A stretch of 64,000 nt of DNA, taken from positions 124,001 to 188,000 of the forward strand of contig JAETNO010000005.1 in assembly GCA_021768245.1 (NCBI GenBank). Direction: 5' to 3'. Shown in pieces: positions 60,938 to 64,000 of the stretch (position 1 is its first letter; every line of letters begins with the position of its first letter). The notes beneath the pieces are model-generated. The model did no database searches. It was given only the letters and a program-made list of their open reading frames with translations, and was not told the DNA's origin. The translations under genes were made by a program, and so were the position numbers. This stretch comes from Bacteroidaceae bacterium (GTDB taxonomy: Bacteria; Bacteroidota; Bacteroidia; Bacteroidales; Muribaculaceae).

Positions 60938-62521
60938 ATGGAAGAAAAATATATTGTCGCCCTTGAAATAGGGAGCTCAAAAATCAAAGGAGCTATCGGC
61001 ACTGTCGACTCTGCCGGTGCACTTAGTGTGAAAGCCGTCGAGGAAGAAAAACTCGCCGACGTAGTGCGCTATGGCTGCATCCGCAACGTGGTGGAGACTG
61101 CCAACGCAATACGCACCGTAATCGGCCGCCTTGAGCAGCGCGAACCGGGACGTACCGTGACCGGCGTATATGTATCCGTGGGTGGACGCTCCATGATGGC
61201 CCAGAGCATCGAAATCGAACGACGCCTCCCCTCGGAGATGGAAATCACCAACGACCTCATAAGCGATATAATCAACGACGCCCTCGCCTATCAGCTCAGC
61301 GAGCGCAGCATAGTCGGCGTGACACAAAGGGAATTCCGCGTCGACAACTCGCCGACCAACCGTCCCGTGGGCACCTTCGGCTCCCACGTCTCCGCACGCC
61401 TCAACCTCATAAGCTGCCGCACGCAGCTCGTAAGGAATCTAAACCACGTGCTCGACGAGCGTCTCCACATCGCCATCAACGACGTCTTTGTCCGCCAGGT
61501 GGCCGAAGCCGACCTCGTGCTCTTCCCCGAAGAGCGCCGTCAGGGCTGCATGCTCGTCGATTTCGGAGCGGAGACCACCACTGTGTCAATCTACAAGAAC
61601 GACGTGATGCTCTACCTCTCCACCATCCCCATGGGCTCGCGCAACATCACCCGCGACATCACCGCCCTCAACTATCTCGAAGAGATGGCCGAGGACCTCA
61701 AGATTGACGGAGGCAACGCCCTCAGCACTCCGGAGCCCGTCCCGACCTATTCCGGCAAAGGCTTCGACTTCGGACAGATCAACAACTATGTCTCGGCGCG
61801 CGCAGGCGAAATCATCGCCAACATCAACGAGCACATCAAATATGCCGGCCTGACCCCCGACCGTCTCCCCGCAGGCATCATCCTTATAGGCCGCGGATCT
61901 AAACTAAACGGCTTCGACAGGCGTTTAGAGAATCTGACGACGCTGAAAGTCCGCTTCGGCACACCAGGCAACCGTATCCGCATCCTCGACGGACGCGTCA
62001 ACAGCACCGAGCATGTCGACGTAATCTCCATCCTCGCCGAGGCCGCCAAGTCAAGGGAAATCCAGGAGTGCATGACCCTGCCCCGCACGGTGGCGCCCGC
62101 TCCCGAAGAATTCTCATACTCCCAGGCCCACCAGCAGCAACCGGCTCCGCAGACAGGCTATCAGCAGCCCCTCTACCGACAGCCTCAGCAGCAGCCATAT
62201 CAGCAGGCTCCGGCACAGCAACAGATGCAGCAACCGGCCCAACAGCCCGCGCAGCAACCTTACCAGCCGGCAGCCCAACAAGTGCAACAGCCGACCCAGC
62301 AGGCATATCAGCAGCCCGTCAACCCCTATGCCCACCAGGCACAGAGCATCACGAACGCCACTGTCCAAAGCCAGCAGGCACCCCAGCAGCAGCCCTACAA
62401 TCCTCCTGCCGCACCGGAAAAGAAAAGCGGATTCGCCAAACTGCTGGGGTCAGTGCGCGACCGTGTCGTAGCCCTCATGACCGAACCCGTCGAGGACGAC
62501 GATGTCGAAAACGATGAATAA
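60938..62521 (+). CDS. ftsA: Cell-division protein FtsA with a Gln/Pro-rich linker
   Basis: 527 residues from the ATG at 60938, 10 bp after ftsQ. An in-frame start at 60803 lies inside ftsQ and gives an unlikely proline-rich extension. Actin-like motifs are clear: VALEIGSSKIKGAIG at the N terminus, CMLVDFGAETTTVSIYKN (phosphate 2), and GIILIGRGSKLNGFD (adenosine). The ordered part ends near residue 390. Residues about 398-492 are almost entirely Gln, Pro, Ala and Tyr, followed by an amphipathic helix (about 498-514, GFAKLLGSVRDRVVALM) and an acidic tail. The helix is the usual membrane anchor; the linker is longer than in E. coli FtsA. It tethers FtsZ to the membrane. Confidence 0.96.
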   Translation: MEEKYIVALEIGSSKIKGAIGTVDSAGALSVKAVEEEKLADVVRYGCIRNVVETANAIRTVIGRLEQREPGRTVTGVYVSVGGRSMMAQSIEIERRLPSEMEITNDLISDIINDALAYQLSERSIVGVTQREFRVDNSPTNRPVGTFGSHVSARLNLISCRTQLVRNLNHVLDERLHIAINDVFVRQVAEADLVLFPEERRQGCMLVDFGAETTTVSIYKNDVMLYLSTIPMGSRNITRDITALNYLEEMAEDLKIDGGNALSTPEPVPTYSGKGFDFGQINNYVSARAGEIIANINEHIKYAGLTPDRLPAGIILIGRGSKLNGFDRRLENLTTLKVRFGTPGNRIRILDGRVNSTEHVDVISILAEAAKSREIQECMTLPRTVAPAPEEFSYSQAHQQQPAPQTGYQQPLYRQPQQQPYQQAPAQQQMQQPAQQPAQQPYQPAAQQVQQPTQQAYQQPVNPYAHQAQSITNATVQSQQAPQQQPYNPPAAPEKKSGFAKLLGSVRDRVVALMTEPVEDDDVENDE

Positions 62522-62591
62522 ACCACCGACTATCGACAAGGATGAATAACTGAGTAAAAACTATCAAAGAACACATATTCCCAAATCAGAA

Positions 62592-64000
62592 ATGGACGAA
62601 CTCAAGAAACAATATAATCAGGACATCTCCGACACTTCGGTGTTTCAAGGTAGCAACGGAGCTTCCGACCTCGTCTGCAACATAATGGCAATCGGCGTCG
62701 GCGGAGGTGGCAACAATGCCGTAAACCACATGTATGTCCAGGGCATCAAGAATGTGTCCTTTGTAAACATCAATACAGACCACCAGACTCTCTGCCACTC
62801 GCAGGTGCCCCACACCCTTGAAATCGGCGACGGTCTCGGCGCAGGCAACAAGCCCGAGAAAGCGCGCGACTTCGCCGAGGAGAGTGCCGACGAAATAGCC
62901 GCCCTCTTCGACGACCAGACAAAGATGGTGTTCATCACTGCAGGCATGGGAGGCGGCACCGGCACCGGAGCGGCTCCCGTAGTGGCGCGCATAGCCAAGG
63001 AACGCGGGCTCCTGACCATAGGCATCGTCACCATCCCCTTCCTCTTCGAGGGACAGAAAAAAATCAAGAAAGCGATTGCCGGAGCCGACGAGATGGCCAA
63101 GCATGTCGACGCACTGCTCGTGATCAACAACGAGCGTCTCGGCGAAATCTATGGCGACCTCGACTTCCTCAACGCTTTCGGCAAGGCCGACGACACCCTC
63201 TCCATCGCCGCCCGCTCGATTTCGGAACTCATCACATGCAACGGCCTCATAAACCTTGACTTCAACGACGTCGACACCACTCTGCGCGACGGCGGCGCGG
63301 CCATCATCTCCACAGGTTTCGGCGAAGGCGAAAGCCGCGTCACCAAGGCCATCCACGACGCCCTCAATTCACCGCTGCTCAAAAACCGCGACATTCTCGG
63401 CTCCAAGAAGCTCCTCTTCAACCTCTTCTTCAACCCCAACGCCGAAGAGAAGTTCCTCATGAGCGAAACACGCGAAATCACCGACTTCATCGGCTCCATC
63501 AACACGGATGTCGACGTAATCTGGGGTGTGGGCTTTGACGAGACTCTCGGCAACGGAGTGAAAATGACAATCCTCGCCGCAGGCTTCGACGTGAGCCTCC
63601 GCGAAGAGGAGGACGGCCTTATGGAAAATGGCGGAGGTTTCGTGTTCGGCGGACGCCCCGGAAACCGTCCCGCAACCACCGCTCCCGGCGCGCGCACCGC
63701 ACCGGCCGCTGCCCCGGCCCCCGCTGCACCAAAACCGGCGCCGAAAGCCCCGGAAGTATCCGACGAACGTCTCGCCGAGGAATACGGTATCACCAAAATC
63801 AAGGATCTCACCGAAGGCAAGGACCGCTCCTCGACCATCATCCTCGGCCTCAACCAGCTCGACGACGACGCCATCTGCGACATTCTCGAGAAGCATCCCA
63901 CCTATAAGCGTGACCGCAAGATAGTGGAGGATGTGCGCAACGGAGCCGTCGACACCGCCGCCACCGTGACATCCCCCACCAGAAACTCCTCCACCCAGTT
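62592..64000 (+). CDS. ftsZ: Cell-division GTPase FtsZ (cut by the right edge)
   Basis: The first 469 residues are present. The GTP-binding signature GMGGGTGTGA spans residues 119-127, the tubulin-like N-terminal loop GVGGGGNNAVNHM is near 35-47, and the T7 loop NLDFNDV carries the catalytic Asp. The globular core ends near residue 340. An Ala/Pro-rich linker follows (about 350-395), then a charged helical segment (LAEEYGITKIKDLTEGKDR) and more linker; the C-terminal FtsA-binding peptide is not reached. FtsZ polymerises into the division ring. The gene is 70 bp downstream of ftsA. Confidence 0.97.
   Translation, partial: MDELKKQYNQDISDTSVFQGSNGASDLVCNIMAIGVGGGGNNAVNHMYVQGIKNVSFVNINTDHQTLCHSQVPHTLEIGDGLGAGNKPEKARDFAEESADEIAALFDDQTKMVFITAGMGGGTGTGAAPVVARIAKERGLLTIGIVTIPFLFEGQKKIKKAIAGADEMAKHVDALLVINNERLGEIYGDLDFLNAFGKADDTLSIAARSISELITCNGLINLDFNDVDTTLRDGGAAIISTGFGEGESRVTKAIHDALNSPLLKNRDILGSKKLLFNLFFNPNAEEKFLMSETREITDFIGSINTDVDVIWGVGFDETLGNGVKMTILAAGFDVSLREEEDGLMENGGGFVFGGRPGNRPATTAPGARTAPAAAPAPAAPKPAPKAPEVSDERLAEEYGITKIKDLTEGKDRSSTIILGLNQLDDDAICDILEKHPTYKRDRKIVEDVRNGAVDTAATVTSPTRNSSTQ

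Noticed and set aside
62586..63901. Minus-strand frames antisense to ftsZ
   Set aside because: They lie within the conserved GTPase core and have no domain evidence.
1..64000. CRISPR arrays, tRNA or rRNA genes, integrases, restriction or phage-defence systems
   Set aside because: I looked through the spacers and gene products and found no repeat-spacer array, cloverleaf, transposase, or defence-type domain. The dense regular gene order leaves little room for them.

Overview
The window reads as chromosome of a gut-type member of the Bacteroidales. The evidence is SusC/SusD pairs, a hybrid two-component regulator, TAnnTTTG-type -7 boxes, many lipoproteins, and a long division/cell-wall cluster whose MurE carries the DNPR motif of meso-diaminopimelate-adding enzymes. 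A family such as Muribaculaceae is plausible, but that is inference from gene content and style, not from a marker comparison.

Region 1 (1-19088) is a polysaccharide utilization locus (PUL). Reading leftward from 14674 it encodes a GH78-type alpha-L-rhamnosidase, two paralogous GH71/99-like (WNEW-motif) exported enzymes with CBM9-like modules, then SusC, SusD, a second SusC and the start of a second SusD that runs off the left edge. The divergent gene at 14991-19088 is the hybrid two-component system (HTCS) that probably controls it. Two leftward promoters share the same -7 decamer and a related upstream motif.

Region 2 (19372-33806) continues the rhamnose/pectin theme. It has a GH106 alpha-L-rhamnosidase on the minus strand, and divergently a four-gene operon of a GH28-like beta-helix protein, an alpha/beta-hydrolase esterase, an exported metallo-beta-lactamase-fold protein and a sialate O-acetylesterase-like protein. 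A convergent operon, rhaB-rhaA-rhaT-rhaD, then takes up L-rhamnose and splits it to dihydroxyacetone phosphate and lactaldehyde. Together these genes could release rhamnose from a decorated, probably acetylated plant or microbial glycan and burn it.

Region 3 (33970-43565) is a looser accessory stretch: a DKNYY-repeat protein, three unrecognised lipoproteins, a GH43 enzyme, a cytoplasmic GH13 enzyme, and a stand-alone TonB-dependent receptor. In front of the receptor lies a MITE-like repeat block, and after the receptor and its lipoprotein there is a perfect 66-bp palindromic terminator.

Region 4 (43566-48216, minus) looks like an operon rdgB-porZ-unknown-manA. PorZ belongs to the type IX secretion system (T9SS), and one of the PUL enzymes carries a C-terminal domain of the same general kind.

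Region 5 (48474-64000, plus) is the dcw cluster: rsmH, ftsL-like, ftsI, murE, mraY, murD, ftsW, murG, murC, ftsQ, ftsA and ftsZ (cut by the right edge). There is no mraZ in front of it. No rRNA, tRNA, CRISPR array, integrase or insertion-sequence transposase was seen.
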